A stretch of DNA of 64,000 nucleotides from Streptomyces sp. JJ66 (GTDB lineage Bacteria > Actinomycetota > Actinomycetes > Streptomycetales > Streptomycetaceae), in the NCBI RefSeq assembly GCF_019303495.1, contig NZ_JAEVFI010000012.1:5416-69415 (forward strand), written 5' to 3'. A program made the position numbers and the translations under genes. A model generated the notes under the pieces. That model saw only the letters and a program-made list of their open reading frames with translations, did not search any database and was not told the origin of the DNA. Shown here piece by piece: positions 26,786 through 35,589 of this stretch. Numbering within the stretch: position 1 is the first letter of the stretch; each line of letters begins with the position of its first letter.

Positions 26786-28468
26786 TCACCCGGCCGAGGC
26801 CAGGGGCCGCTGCCGCTCCGCCTCGGGCGCACACCGCTCCCGCAGGTCCGCCCGGTCCGGCTTGCCGGCCGGAGTCAGGGGCAGTTCACGCAACACCAAC
26901 AGGCGCTCGGGATGCTTGCGCCGCTCCAGACCTCGCGTGTCCAGATGGGCGCACAGCTCTTCCAGCGTGGGCGCCGCCGCCTCCCTGGGCACGACGCAGG
27001 CCGCGAGCCGCTCGCCCATCAGCGGGTCGGGCACGCCGACGCAGACCACGTCCCGGACCGAGGGGTGCCCGGCCAGTTCGACCTCGACCTCGGCCGGGCT
27101 GATGTTCGCCCCGCCACGGATCACGACGTCCTTCAGCCGTCCGACGACCCGGAGTGTGCCGTCTTCGTCAATGAGGCCGAGGTCTCCGGTGCGCACCCAG
27201 CCGTCCTCGGTGCGGTAGCGGGTGTTGAGGCCGGGAGCGGCGACGTAGCACAGGGGGGTCATCGGACCCCGGGCGACGATCTCCCCCACCGTGCCCGCGC
27301 TGACCTCCCGCACCTCACGGGTGCCGGGGACGGCGATCCGGATGTCGGCGACCCGGGGGTCTGGTTGTCCGGCGGCGATGCCGGGGCGCCCGTCGCGGCC
27401 GGGGGAGCCGTGCCCCAGCCCGGTGTGACAGTTGACGCCGTCGGCGGAGCCGTAGAGGTTGACGACCGGGCAGCCGAAGACCGAGCGGGCCTCGGCCGCG
27501 GTGGCCTCGTCCAGGGGCGAGCCGCCGACGACCACGGCCGTGGGCGGAGTGAACGTCCGGTGCGCACCCTCGGTGAGCCGGTCCAGCATCATGCGGAACA
27601 TGGTCGGCACACCCAGCACATGGGTGGGTTCGTGTTCCGCCAGCGCCTGAAGCGCGGCGTCCGGGGTGAAGTGGTCGAGCAGGACCAGGGTTCCGCCGTG
27701 CCGGGCGAGGGTGACCGGGGTGCCGTTGCTGCCGAACGCGGACGCCAGCGGGACCAGGAAGAGGCAGCGCGGCGGGCGCCCGTCCGGGATGAGGGAGCCG
27801 AGGAAGTTGCCCCGGCCTCCGGCCAGGGCGTTGTGCGAGTAGGCCACCATCTTCGGCTCGGACTCCGACCCGGAGGACACGAGGATGCGGGCGGCGGAGT
27901 CGGGGTCGGGGCGGGCCGGCAGGAACGTCTTCGGGTCCGTGCGCATCAGGGTCGGCATCGGGATGGCTCCCTGCGGTGCGGTGCCCGCTGGCCCCACGGC
28001 GACGACCGTGCGCAGGGCGGGCAGCTCATCCGTCAGTTCCATCAGGTCGGCCGCGTGGCGGCTGCCCCGGTGCTCGGCCGCCGCGATCACCGCGACCGCC
28101 TCCGATCTGCGCAGCAGCGAGGCCGCCTCGCGTCCGCCCCGGCCGACCGGGAAGGGCAGGGCCACCGCGCCCAGAGCGGCGAGAGCGAGGTCCGCGATGA
28201 CGGCGTCGCGGCCGTTGGGTAGCTGGACGCCGACGATGTCACCGGCTCGTATGCCAAGGCCGAAGAGCCCGGCGGCCAGGCAGCGGGCTTTACGGTCCAG
28301 CGCGGTGTAACAGAGTTTCCCCTTGGCGTCGAGGACGGCCGTCCGGTGCGGGTCGGCGCTCTGGCGGGCGCGGTAGAGGCTGTAGAGGTCCAGGTCGGGG
28401 CAGGTGCCTTCCACGGCCCAGGTACGGCGCAGCGTGGCGGGCAGCAGGTCGGGCAGGGCGACGGTCAT
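26786..28468 (-). CDS. AMP-dependent acyl-CoA synthetase/ligase
   Basis: Adenylate-forming enzyme of 560 aa, expected to activate a carboxylic acid to an acyl-CoA. The P-loop (A3) is atypical: VSSGSESEPKMVAYSHNA instead of TSGTTGxPKG. A5 is VVNLYGSADG, A7 is VRTGDLG, the hinge A8 is GRLKDVVIRGGANISPAEVE and the A10 lysine is in LTPAGKPDRADLR. The substrate is unknown. Its start overlaps the stop of the CoA-transferase gene (ATGA), so the two are co-translated; a divergent acyl-CoA dehydrogenase completes an acyl-CoA module. Confidence 0.83.
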   Translation of the reverse strand: MTVALPDLLPATLRRTWAVEGTCPDLDLYSLYRARQSADPHRTAVLDAKGKLCYTALDRKARCLAAGLFGLGIRAGDIVGVQLPNGRDAVIADLALAALGAVALPFPVGRGGREAASLLRRSEAVAVIAAAEHRGSRHAADLMELTDELPALRTVVAVGPAGTAPQGAIPMPTLMRTDPKTFLPARPDPDSAARILVSSGSESEPKMVAYSHNALAGGRGNFLGSLIPDGRPPRCLFLVPLASAFGSNGTPVTLARHGGTLVLLDHFTPDAALQALAEHEPTHVLGVPTMFRMMLDRLTEGAHRTFTPPTAVVVGGSPLDEATAAEARSVFGCPVVNLYGSADGVNCHTGLGHGSPGRDGRPGIAAGQPDPRVADIRIAVPGTREVREVSAGTVGEIVARGPMTPLCYVAAPGLNTRYRTEDGWVRTGDLGLIDEDGTLRVVGRLKDVVIRGGANISPAEVEVELAGHPSVRDVVCVGVPDPLMGERLAACVVPREAAAPTLEELCAHLDTRGLERRKHPERLLVLRELPLTPAGKPDRADLRERCAPEAERQRPLASAG

Positions 28469-30207
28469 GCGAACCTCCAGGGGGCGGGCACGGCGGGCGA
28501 GCCATGGGCGTCGCGGCTGATCGGGCCGCAGGAGAGCAGAGCGGCGAGGTCGGTGACGACCGGGACGGCGGCCGTGCCGCGCGCGTGCAGCCGCTCCAGC
28601 GCCTGGGCTGTGGGGAGGCGGCGCACGTCGTGGGGGACAGCGGCGTGGTCGGGAAGGGCGATCCAGCCGTCGGCCGTGGGCACGGGGCGGCGGAACCCGG
28701 CCGGGCGGCGCGGGTCGAGGCCCTGGACGGCGCGGCTTCGCGCCGGCGCGGTCAGCACGTCGGCCGCTCCGAGCAGGGACGAGTCCACCCGCACGCCCGC
28801 TCCCGTGCGCTGGCGCAGCAGCAGACCCGCGAGGACGGCCTCGGCCCCGAGGAGTCCTCCGAGCACGTCGAGCAGCGTCATCAGGGACGGCACGGGCTGC
28901 TCGTCCACGGGCCGCACCGCTTCCCCCACGGCGGTGCGGGCCTGCACCATGAAGTCGGTTCCCATCGGCGCCCCGGTCAGCCGGTCCGCCCAGCCGCTGG
29001 TGTACGCGTAGACGAGAGCGGGGTGGGCGGCAGCCAGGTCCTCGTGGTCCAGCCCGAGCGCGGCGGCCTTGCCGGGCGCCCAGTTGTGCAGGAACACGTC
29101 GGCGTCCGCCGCCATCGCGCGCAGCCGCTCGCGGTCGGCGGCGGACTTGATGTCCACCTCGACGGCCTTCTTTCCCCGGTTGAGCGCGAGCCAGCGGGCC
29201 GAGACGCCCGAGCAGGCCGGTGGCATGCCGCGCAGCGGATCACCGCCCGGCGGCTCGACGCGCACCACGTCGGCGCCGAGCAGGCCCAGCAGATGCGCGG
29301 TGAGCGGCGCCTGGATGCGGCGGCCCGCCTCCAGCACGGTCAGCCCGGCCAGCGGGGCGTCCACGGGCGGTGGTGGGCCGGACCCGTCGTACGACGCGGC
29401 GTGGGCCGTCAGTTTCCAGGGTGGGGCACCGTCGTACTCGCTGGCCCGCTCGGTGAGGGTGCGCAGGGCGCACACCTCGGTTCCGGAGGACCGGGCCGCT
29501 TCCCGTACGCGCTCCCAGCGGTGGTCGCGGGCCGAGTCGTGCAGCGCCTGCGGAAGGGGCGCGCAGGCGGTGGCGTACCGGAACTGGAAGGGGTGCCAGC
29601 CGCGTCGTACCGCGTCCGGCGGGGCGCCGAGGGTGCGCCAGAAGGCGGCCCACGCACCCGCGTCGAGTGTTTCCAGCTCGAACACGATCCCGTCAGAGGT
29701 GGTGAACGGCGGACCACCCGGTGCGATCTCGGCGGCCTCGGCCTCCTCGGCACCGGCGGCGGCGAGATACTGCGAGACGGCGAGCAGACCGGCCCGTTCG
29801 ACGCTGACCTCGGCGCTCTCCACCCGGGTGCCGCGCGCCTGGGCGAGGAGCCCGGCCAGCAGCCCCTGCACGGCCAGCACGCCCGCGGCGGTGGCGGCGT
29901 AGTCGGCGGCGAGCCCCCGGGGTGATCCGTCCCGGCGGCCGTGCACGGCCATGATGCCGGTCGCCGCCTGCGCGGTCGCCTCGTCGAGGGCTTGCTCGCC
30001 CCAGGTCACGTGGGCGGTGAGCTGGCCGTGTCCGGGGCCGGTGAGGGAGATGTGCTCGCCGGACGGTCCGGTCCCCTCCGCGCCGAGCAGCCGCAGGTGT
30101 TCCGCGATGAGCGCGTGCGCCGGTCCCGGGTGGCCCGGGGCGTGCAGGCGCAGTCCGTCGAGGGGCCGGGACGTCTGCGCGATGGCGGGTGTGGCTGGTG
30201 GTGTCAT
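28465..30207 (-). CDS. CaiB/BaiF-type CoA-transferase, duplicated (two-half) form
   Basis: Class III CoA-transferase homologue of 580 aa. The clear CaiB domain begins around residue 290 (LAGLTVLEAGRRIQAPLTAHLLGLLGADVVRVEPPGGD) and includes LALNRGKKAVEVDIKS and a DVFLHNWAPGKAAALGLD region. The expected nucleophilic Asp may be the one in GTDFMVQARTAVG. The first ~280 residues look like a second, decayed CaiB half (GLRLHAPGHPGPAHALIAEHL; ADYAATAAGVLAVQGLLAGLL), so this is an internal fusion. It is coupled to the acyl-CoA ligase. The substrate is unknown. Confidence 0.75.
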   Translation of the reverse strand: MTPPATPAIAQTSRPLDGLRLHAPGHPGPAHALIAEHLRLLGAEGTGPSGEHISLTGPGHGQLTAHVTWGEQALDEATAQAATGIMAVHGRRDGSPRGLAADYAATAAGVLAVQGLLAGLLAQARGTRVESAEVSVERAGLLAVSQYLAAAGAEEAEAAEIAPGGPPFTTSDGIVFELETLDAGAWAAFWRTLGAPPDAVRRGWHPFQFRYATACAPLPQALHDSARDHRWERVREAARSSGTEVCALRTLTERASEYDGAPPWKLTAHAASYDGSGPPPPVDAPLAGLTVLEAGRRIQAPLTAHLLGLLGADVVRVEPPGGDPLRGMPPACSGVSARWLALNRGKKAVEVDIKSAADRERLRAMAADADVFLHNWAPGKAAALGLDHEDLAAAHPALVYAYTSGWADRLTGAPMGTDFMVQARTAVGEAVRPVDEQPVPSLMTLLDVLGGLLGAEAVLAGLLLRQRTGAGVRVDSSLLGAADVLTAPARSRAVQGLDPRRPAGFRRPVPTADGWIALPDHAAVPHDVRRLPTAQALERLHARGTAAVPVVTDLAALLSCGPISRDAHGSPAVPAPWRFA

Positions 30208-30316
30208 GCCTCTCCTTCCTGCCGCGCGGGAACCCGGAGGCGATCACCCCCGACTGGTTCCACGGACAGACAGTCGGGCCGGTGGGAGCCCAAGTTCCCT
30301 GAAAGGTGGGGGAGAC

Positions 30317-31495
30317 GTGCTGGACGAGATGCTCGGTGACCCGCAGTGTCCGCCTGAGGTGCGGGAGTTGAGGGATCGGGTGACGGACTTCGTCGGCTCC
30401 CGCGTCGTGCCCTGCGAACGCGTCCTGGACGGCGGTGGCCCCGAAGCGGCCCGGACGCTGCGCCGACTGCGCCAGGAGGCGGAAGAGCGGGGCCTGTGGG
30501 CGCTGCCCCTGCCCGCCGAACTGGGTGGCCAGGGGCTCGGGCTGCGGGCGTACGCCCATGTCGCGGAGGCGGAGGGCGCCAGCGATCACGGACCGGCGGC
30601 CCTGGGATCGGCATCCCTGCTGGACGCGCTCATGCTGGGGCGGCACGGCAGCCCACGGGTGCGCGAGCGCTACCTCGCACCGCTGGTCGCCGGGGAGCTG
30701 CGGGCCGCCTACGCGATGACCGAGCCGGACGTGCCCGGTACCGACCCGTTCCTCACCGCCACCCGCGCCGTGGACACCGGGGGCGGCTGGCGGCTGACGG
30801 GGGGCAAGTGGTTCGTCAGTGGGGGCGAGACCGCCGACGTCGTCACGGTGCTGGCGCGCACGGACAAGCGGCCCGCGGACCGGGACGGACTGTCCCTGGT
30901 GCTGGTGCCGACCGCCGCCCGAGGTTTCCGGGTGGTGCGCGAGCTGCCCGTGTTCGGTGCTTCGGGGCAGGCGGAGATCGCTCTCGACGGCGTCGCGGTG
31001 GACGCCGACCACCTGATCGGCGCACGCGGCCAGGCACTCGCCGTCGCCGCCGAACGGCTCCAGCTCGGCCGTACCCTGCGCTGCCTGCGCTGGCTCGGCC
31101 AGGCCCGCCGTGCCTTCGACCTCATGCGGGAGCGCGCCGTCACCCGCTCGCGTTCGCGTGGACCGCTCGGTGACCTGCAACTCGTCCAGCGCCACGTCTT
31201 CGAGTCACTGCTGTCCCTGCGCACGACCCGGCCCCTGATCCACGAGGCCGTCTCCCGCATCGACGCGGGCGTCGATGCCCACGTGGAGGTGGGACTGGCC
31301 AAGGTCGCGGCGGCCCGCACCCTCCACCTGGTGGCCGACGCCGCGATCCAGGTCCACGGCGCGGCGGGGCTCGGCCCGGACACCGCGCTCCCCGCCCTGT
31401 TCCGCACGGGCCGCGCGGCCCGCATCCTCGACGGCCCCGACGAACTGCACATCACCTCTGTGGCACGGCGCGTGCTGCGGGCGGAGCAGGGCTAA
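30317..31495 (+). CDS. Acyl-CoA dehydrogenase
   Basis: FAD-dependent acyl-CoA dehydrogenase family, 392 aa. The N-terminal helical domain has LPLPAELGGQGLGLRAYA, the middle beta domain has AYAMTEPDVPGTDP and WRLTGGKWFVSGGETADV, and the C-terminal helical domain has QLGRTLRCLRWLGQARRAFD and IQVHGAAGLGPDTALPALFR ending in IVDGPDE-like ILDGPDELH. The start is uncertain: the GTG at 30317 lies only 2-3 nt after GGGGGAG, and the ATG at 30329 is 14 nt away. It is transcribed divergently from the ligase/CoA-transferase pair and probably acts in the same pathway. Confidence 0.83.
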   Translation: MLDEMLGDPQCPPEVRELRDRVTDFVGSRVVPCERVLDGGGPEAARTLRRLRQEAEERGLWALPLPAELGGQGLGLRAYAHVAEAEGASDHGPAALGSASLLDALMLGRHGSPRVRERYLAPLVAGELRAAYAMTEPDVPGTDPFLTATRAVDTGGGWRLTGGKWFVSGGETADVVTVLARTDKRPADRDGLSLVLVPTAARGFRVVRELPVFGASGQAEIALDGVAVDADHLIGARGQALAVAAERLQLGRTLRCLRWLGQARRAFDLMRERAVTRSRSRGPLGDLQLVQRHVFESLLSLRTTRPLIHEAVSRIDAGVDAHVEVGLAKVAAARTLHLVADAAIQVHGAAGLGPDTALPALFRTGRAARILDGPDELHITSVARRVLRAEQG

Positions 31496-31534
31496 GGGCT
31501 GGCAGGGAAACGGCACGTGATTCCCCGCCAGCCC
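31496..31534. terminator. Bidirectional terminator between acyl-CoA dehydrogenase and GH88-like gene
   Basis: GGGCTGGCAGGGAA (31496-31509) pairs with TTCCCCGCCAGCCC (31521-31534) with one mismatch and an 11-nt loop, exactly filling the gap between the two convergent stops. Confidence 0.82.
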
Positions 31535-32593
31535 CTAACCGGTGCCCCCGGGTGCCCGGCCGGTGAGTTCGGCGAGGGCGTAGGCCAGGAAGAAGTCGCC
31601 CCAGATCAGCTCGTGACGGACGGCTGTGGTGGCCGTGCGGTCGTAACAGCCGTCCAGCAGACGGCCGTCGGTGGTCAGGTGCCGGTGGACCAGCACGTCA
31701 AGGATCTCGACGGCCCGGTCCCGGCGCCCCAGCCGCAGCAGTGCCAGCGCGGTGATGGCGGCGGCGGAGGTGTCGAGGGGGCCGTGGGGGTGAGCGGTGT
31801 CGGCGAGCGGGACGCCAGAGGCTGGCGTCACGGTGTCGGCGAGGGCGGCGAACGAGTCGCCGCCGGGCAGGCACGCGCCTTCGGCCAGGGCGAGCAGCAG
31901 CCACGCCGGACCACGGCTCCAGCCCGGTGGCGGGTCGGCACCGGCGGTCCAGCCGGCCTCTTCGGTGTGCAGCCAGGACCAGGAGAACGGCCGGGTCCTC
32001 GTGAACAGGTCCAGATGCCGGCGCAGATGCGAGGTGGCGGCCTCCGCGTCCACCGTGGCCAGCAGCGGCACCATGCCGGGTACGCCGTCCACCCGGGCCA
32101 TGCGCCGTGGCCCTCCGAACGCCGACCCCCACGGCACCAGGCCCAGTTCCGTGTCGAAGGCGTCCCGGCAGGCCCGCGCGCCCTGGCTGCGGACGCGGTC
32201 CTCGGTATCGTCATCGTCATCGGCGAAGAGCGTGCCGTACCAGAAGATCAGGCCACGGGTGGAGGTGTCCGCCCCGGCCCAGTCGGCCAGGCGGGACGTA
32301 CCCGCCCGTGCGGCCTCCCGGTCCGGGGGGAGGCCGGTGTGGCGGGCCAGCAGCCACAGCAGCCCGGCCCAGAAACCACCGGTCCAGGAGCCCCGGGCGG
32401 TGGTCTTCCACCTGCCGGAGTCCGGGTCCGCGTAGAGCGGGAACCGTGCGCCGACCTCGGCGCGGGTGACGGTGACGCGGGCGAGTACGGCGTCGAGCGC
32501 CGAGTCCGCCCAGCCGGGTGCGCCGGCTGGTTTCCCGCGCCCCGCTGGCCGATCCTGGTCGGGGGGAGCGGCCCGGCCCGCGCGGACGCTCAT
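31535..32593 (-). CDS. Glycoside hydrolase family 88-like (unsaturated glucuronyl hydrolase-like)
   Basis: Predicted (alpha/alpha)6-barrel hydrolase of 352 aa. The diagnostic barrel repeats are RGSWTGGFWAGLLWLLARHTG (about 75-95), GWSRGPAWLLLALAEG, DTSAAAITALALLRLG and RHELIWGDFFLAYALAEL. Members cleave unsaturated uronic acids from polysaccharide-lyase products. There is no signal peptide, so it should be cytoplasmic and work on imported oligosaccharides. The ATG at 32593 overlaps the MFS stop (ATGA); the MFS protein is thus the likely importer of the substrate. Confidence 0.72.
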   Translation of the reverse strand: MSVRAGRAAPPDQDRPAGRGKPAGAPGWADSALDAVLARVTVTRAEVGARFPLYADPDSGRWKTTARGSWTGGFWAGLLWLLARHTGLPPDREAARAGTSRLADWAGADTSTRGLIFWYGTLFADDDDDTEDRVRSQGARACRDAFDTELGLVPWGSAFGGPRRMARVDGVPGMVPLLATVDAEAATSHLRRHLDLFTRTRPFSWSWLHTEEAGWTAGADPPPGWSRGPAWLLLALAEGACLPGGDSFAALADTVTPASGVPLADTAHPHGPLDTSAAAITALALLRLGRRDRAVEILDVLVHRHLTTDGRLLDGCYDRTATTAVRHELIWGDFFLAYALAELTGRAPGGTG

Positions 32594-33843
32594 GACCGCA
32601 CCGCCGACCGGCGTTCCCGCGTGGACCACAGCAGTGCCACCACCGCCGCCCCCGCGAACTCCCCGGCCACCAGGAGCCACCCGCCGTGGTACCGGCCCGC
32701 CTCGGCCAGCACCCCGAACAGCGGGGGTCCCACCGCGAACCCGGCGAAGAAGCCCGCCGAGACCAGCGCGGAGTCCTGTCCGGCCCGGCCCGCTGCCGCG
32801 CGCTGCATGACGAGGACCATCGACACCGCGTTGGCCGCCACGGCGAACACCCCGATGGCGAGGGCGCCCACCCACACCAGGGGCATGGCCGACGTCGAGC
32901 CCGCCAGCAGCAGGGCCGCCACCACCGCTCCCCCCGCCAGCGAACCCGGCAGCCAGACCGCCCGGTCAGGCCGCCCCGCCAGCTTCGACCAGCCCAGGCG
33001 GCCCACGATCCCGGAGACGCCGAGGACGGCCACCAGCGCACCCGCCGCAGTGGCACCGAGTCCCAGCCGCTCGGTGCCGTACAGCGCCACATAGGTGTTG
33101 ACCGAAGCGATGCCGCAGCCGAGCAGCAGCGAGAAGACCATCAGCCACGCGACCATCCCGCGCGGTACCCAGACCGCCGGGGTGGACTTCGGCGGCGGGT
33201 CGGCGGGCAGGGCGCGGGCCGCCCAGACGGCGGCCACCACGGCGGCGCCCGCAGCGGTCCACACGGCGCCCCGCCACCCGGTGAGACCGGCCAGCGCCGC
33301 GAGCGGCAGCCCGGCCGCGAACGCCCCCAACTGCACCCCCGACTGCTTCATTCCGGTCACCGAGCCGCGCCGGGCGGGCGGTACGGCGGCGAGGATCGCC
33401 TTGTTCGTGGCCGGGTTGGCCAGCGCCTGGGGCAGTCCGCCGAGCGCGACGGCGGCCAGCAGGAAACCGGAGCCGGGAGCCAGGCCGATCAGCGCCAGCG
33501 CGACCGCCGCCACGGCGAGCAGCGCCACCAGGCAGCGCCGTGGCCCCACCCGGTCCACGACCCGCCCGCCGAGCGGGGAGAGTACGGCCGCCGTGGCGAA
33601 CCCGACCGTGGTGGTCAGTCCGAGCACCGCCGGTGACACACCCAAGTCCGCCACGAGCCGTGGCCCGAGCGCCCCGAGCAGGAACAGCTGCATCATCGAG
33701 AAGGCCATGGCACAGGTCAGCAGCGTGGTCAGACTCCTCGCCGCGCCCCTCCCGGCCGCCGGGCTCACCCCGCCCGGCCCGGGCTGGTCCGTCTGCCCCG
33801 CCTGGTTTGTCTGCCCGGCCTGGTCTGCCTGTCCGGTCGTCAC
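32590..33843 (-). CDS. MFS transporter (CynX/NimT-like)
   Basis: Twelve-TM major facilitator of 417 aa. The TM2-3 loop motif is SPLGGRVVDRVGPRRC and the TM8-9 equivalent is GRLGWSKLAGRPDRAVW. The first ~30 residues are Gln/Thr/Gly-rich (TGQADQAGQTNQAGQTDQ), encoded by a short DNA repeat. The GTG at 33843 follows AAGGAGG by 6 nt, a strong site that decides the start. It is first in a two-gene operon with the GH88-like hydrolase, and a near-perfect palindrome lies 50 bp upstream of the start. Confidence 0.82.
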   Translation of the reverse strand: MTTGQADQAGQTNQAGQTDQPGPGGVSPAAGRGAARSLTTLLTCAMAFSMMQLFLLGALGPRLVADLGVSPAVLGLTTTVGFATAAVLSPLGGRVVDRVGPRRCLVALLAVAAVALALIGLAPGSGFLLAAVALGGLPQALANPATNKAILAAVPPARRGSVTGMKQSGVQLGAFAAGLPLAALAGLTGWRGAVWTAAGAAVVAAVWAARALPADPPPKSTPAVWVPRGMVAWLMVFSLLLGCGIASVNTYVALYGTERLGLGATAAGALVAVLGVSGIVGRLGWSKLAGRPDRAVWLPGSLAGGAVVAALLLAGSTSAMPLVWVGALAIGVFAVAANAVSMVLVMQRAAAGRAGQDSALVSAGFFAGFAVGPPLFGVLAEAGRYHGGWLLVAGEFAGAAVVALLWSTRERRSAVRS

Positions 33844-33892
33844 GACGCACCTCCTTGGGGGTAGTCGGTTGGGACGCTCCCGAAGTTCCGGC

Positions 33893-33920
33893 GCATGAGG
33901 TGACATGGATCACCTCATGC
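33893..33920. promoter_or_regulatory. 28-bp perfect palindromic operator
   Basis: Perfect 11-bp arms, GCATGAGGTGA (33893-33903) and TCACCTCATGC (33910-33920), flank the 6-bp spacer CATGGA. It is 50 bp upstream of the MFS/GH88 operon on one side and 75 bp upstream of the membrane-protein gene on the other. The symmetry and size are typical of TetR or GntR dimers. No such regulator is encoded next to it, so the cognate factor is unknown. Confidence 0.8.
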
Positions 33921-33994
33921 GGGTTGAGTCACTGGCCGGGGAACTCCGCGTACTCCCTCCTGACGGGGCGCCGAGACTGCGAGGATGAGTCGCC

Positions 33995-34765
33995 ATGAGT
34001 GCTGGGAGGGGTATCCGCACGACCCGGGCCGTGGTGTTCGCGGCCGTCTGCGTGGTACTCGCCGCTCTCGGGCACGTGTTGATGTCGGGGGAGGAGCTGC
34101 CCTGGTGGGTGCTCCTCTCCGGCGTCTCGGCCGTCGGGGCCGTCGGCTGGGCCTTCGGGGCTCGCGAACGGTGCCGCCGGGCGGTGGCCGGTCTGACCGT
34201 CGCCGTGCAGACCTGCCTGCACCTCGCCTTCACGCTCGCGCAGTCCGGCGGCAGGGTGGCTGCGGCACCGGGCGGTACGGGGTCCCTGGGGCAGTGGGCC
34301 GACCGGTTTCTCTGCGGTCCGGCCCCGGCCCCCGCGCAGGCTGCCCGCGCCTATGACGTGGCGACGGCCGCGGGGTTGCACCATCGTGAGCACCCCAGCA
34401 CCCACGAGGCCGACAGCATGGCGCCGATGGGTCACGGCATGGATTCCCTGGCCGGTACGGGCGGCCTGCATGACATGACGCATCTGGCCGGTATGTCTTC
34501 CTGGGGCATGCTGGCCGCCCACGTGCTGGCCGCCGCGCTGTGCGGGCTCTGGCTGGCCCAGGGCGAGAGGGCGCTCTTCGCGACGGTCCGCGCCAGCGCG
34601 GACCGCGCGTTCGTGCCGTTGCGGCTGGTTCTGGCCGTGCTCTGCCCGCCTCCCGCGCCGCCCTCTCTCCGGCCCGCTCCCCGTCCGGGCCGGCGGCTGC
34701 GGCGGCTCCTGCTCGTCCATGTCCGCGCCACCCGGGGTCCACCCGGGGAGACCGCTGTCGCCTGA
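33995..34765 (+). CDS. Membrane protein with Met/His-rich loop
   Basis: Hypothetical integral membrane protein of 256 aa with four to five hydrophobic segments (TTRAVVFAAVCVVLAALGHV, ELPWWVLLSGVSAVGAVGWA, the AVAGLTVAVQTCLHLAFTL region, GMLAAHVLAAALCGLWLA). Between TM3 and TM4 lies a His/Met-rich stretch, HHREHPSTHEADSMAPMGHG followed by MDSLAGTGGLHDMTHLAGM, which looks like a copper- or other soft-metal-binding loop. The C-terminus is basic and Pro-rich. It precedes an ECF sigma factor gene by 150 bp. I infer a metal-related role; no specific family function is known to me. Confidence 0.6.
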   Translation: MSAGRGIRTTRAVVFAAVCVVLAALGHVLMSGEELPWWVLLSGVSAVGAVGWAFGARERCRRAVAGLTVAVQTCLHLAFTLAQSGGRVAAAPGGTGSLGQWADRFLCGPAPAPAQAARAYDVATAAGLHHREHPSTHEADSMAPMGHGMDSLAGTGGLHDMTHLAGMSSWGMLAAHVLAAALCGLWLAQGERALFATVRASADRAFVPLRLVLAVLCPPPAPPSLRPAPRPGRRLRRLLLVHVRATRGPPGETAVA

Positions 34766-34915
34766 CAGCCGGATCACCGCCACCGCCCTCCGCGCGGCGG
34801 CGGTCTCCCGTCCGCGTCACCGCGTGACGGGATCTCCCTCACCCGTGCCTCCGCCAACGAGCACCGTGCCGTGCCCGGTCGGGGTGCGCGGGACTCCGGA
34901 AGGACCAACGGGACC

Positions 34916-35512
34916 ATGACCCCTGCCCTGACCACCGTGACCGACGAGACGGTCACCGCCTGGGCGCTCGCCGCCGCCGCAGGCGACCCCGAGGCGGTCG
35001 AACGCTTCGTCCGGGCGCTGCAACGCGACGTGCGCCGCTACGTGGCGTACCTCGCCGACGACGTGCAGGCGGCGGACGACCTGACCCAGGAAACGTTTCT
35101 GCGCGCCCTCACGGCGCTGCCCCGGTTCGAGGGGCGTTCCTCGGCGCGCGTCTGGCTGCTGTCCATCGCCCGCCGAGCCGTCATCGACAGCCTGCGCCGC
35201 GCCGCGTGCCGACCCCGGACGGCCCGCACCGACGACTGGGAGGCCGCTGCCGAACGCGCCCAGCCGACGGGACTTCCCGGCTTCGACGAGGGCGTCGCCC
35301 TGTGGGAGCTGGTGGACTCCCTGCCCGAGGAGCGCCGGGAGGCATTCGTCCTGACCCAGCTCCTGGGGCTGCCGTACGCCGAGGCCGCCGAAATGAGCCG
35401 GTGTCCGGTGGGCACGGTGCGCTCCCGGGTGTCCCGTGCCCGGTCCGCCCTGGCCGAGTGGGCCGGGGGCGAGCCCGTCGCCCGGAATCCTCTGGAGCAT
35501 GCCGTGGCCTGA
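34916..35512 (+). CDS. ECF RNA polymerase sigma factor
   Basis: Extracytoplasmic-function sigma factor of 198 aa. Region 2 is DDLTQETFLRALTALPRFEG with the following WLLSIARRAVIDSLRR (2.4), and region 4 is LPEERREAFVLTQLLGLPYA with CPVGTVRSRVSRARSALAEW (4.2 helix-turn-helix). There is no C-terminal extension and no recognisable anti-sigma gene adjacent; the upstream Met/His-rich membrane protein is not of the zinc anti-sigma type. Start: ATG at 34916. It is the last intact gene before the right-hand repeat of the bracketed segment. Confidence 0.85.
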   Translation: MTPALTTVTDETVTAWALAAAAGDPEAVERFVRALQRDVRRYVAYLADDVQAADDLTQETFLRALTALPRFEGRSSARVWLLSIARRAVIDSLRRAACRPRTARTDDWEAAAERAQPTGLPGFDEGVALWELVDSLPEERREAFVLTQLLGLPYAEAAEMSRCPVGTVRSRVSRARSALAEWAGGEPVARNPLEHAVA

Positions 35513-35589
35513 CGGTCCGCCCAGGCACACTCCGGCCGGTGCCCGCCGTGCGCGCGACGGGTACCGGCCGGAACTCCCGGCCGGTGACC

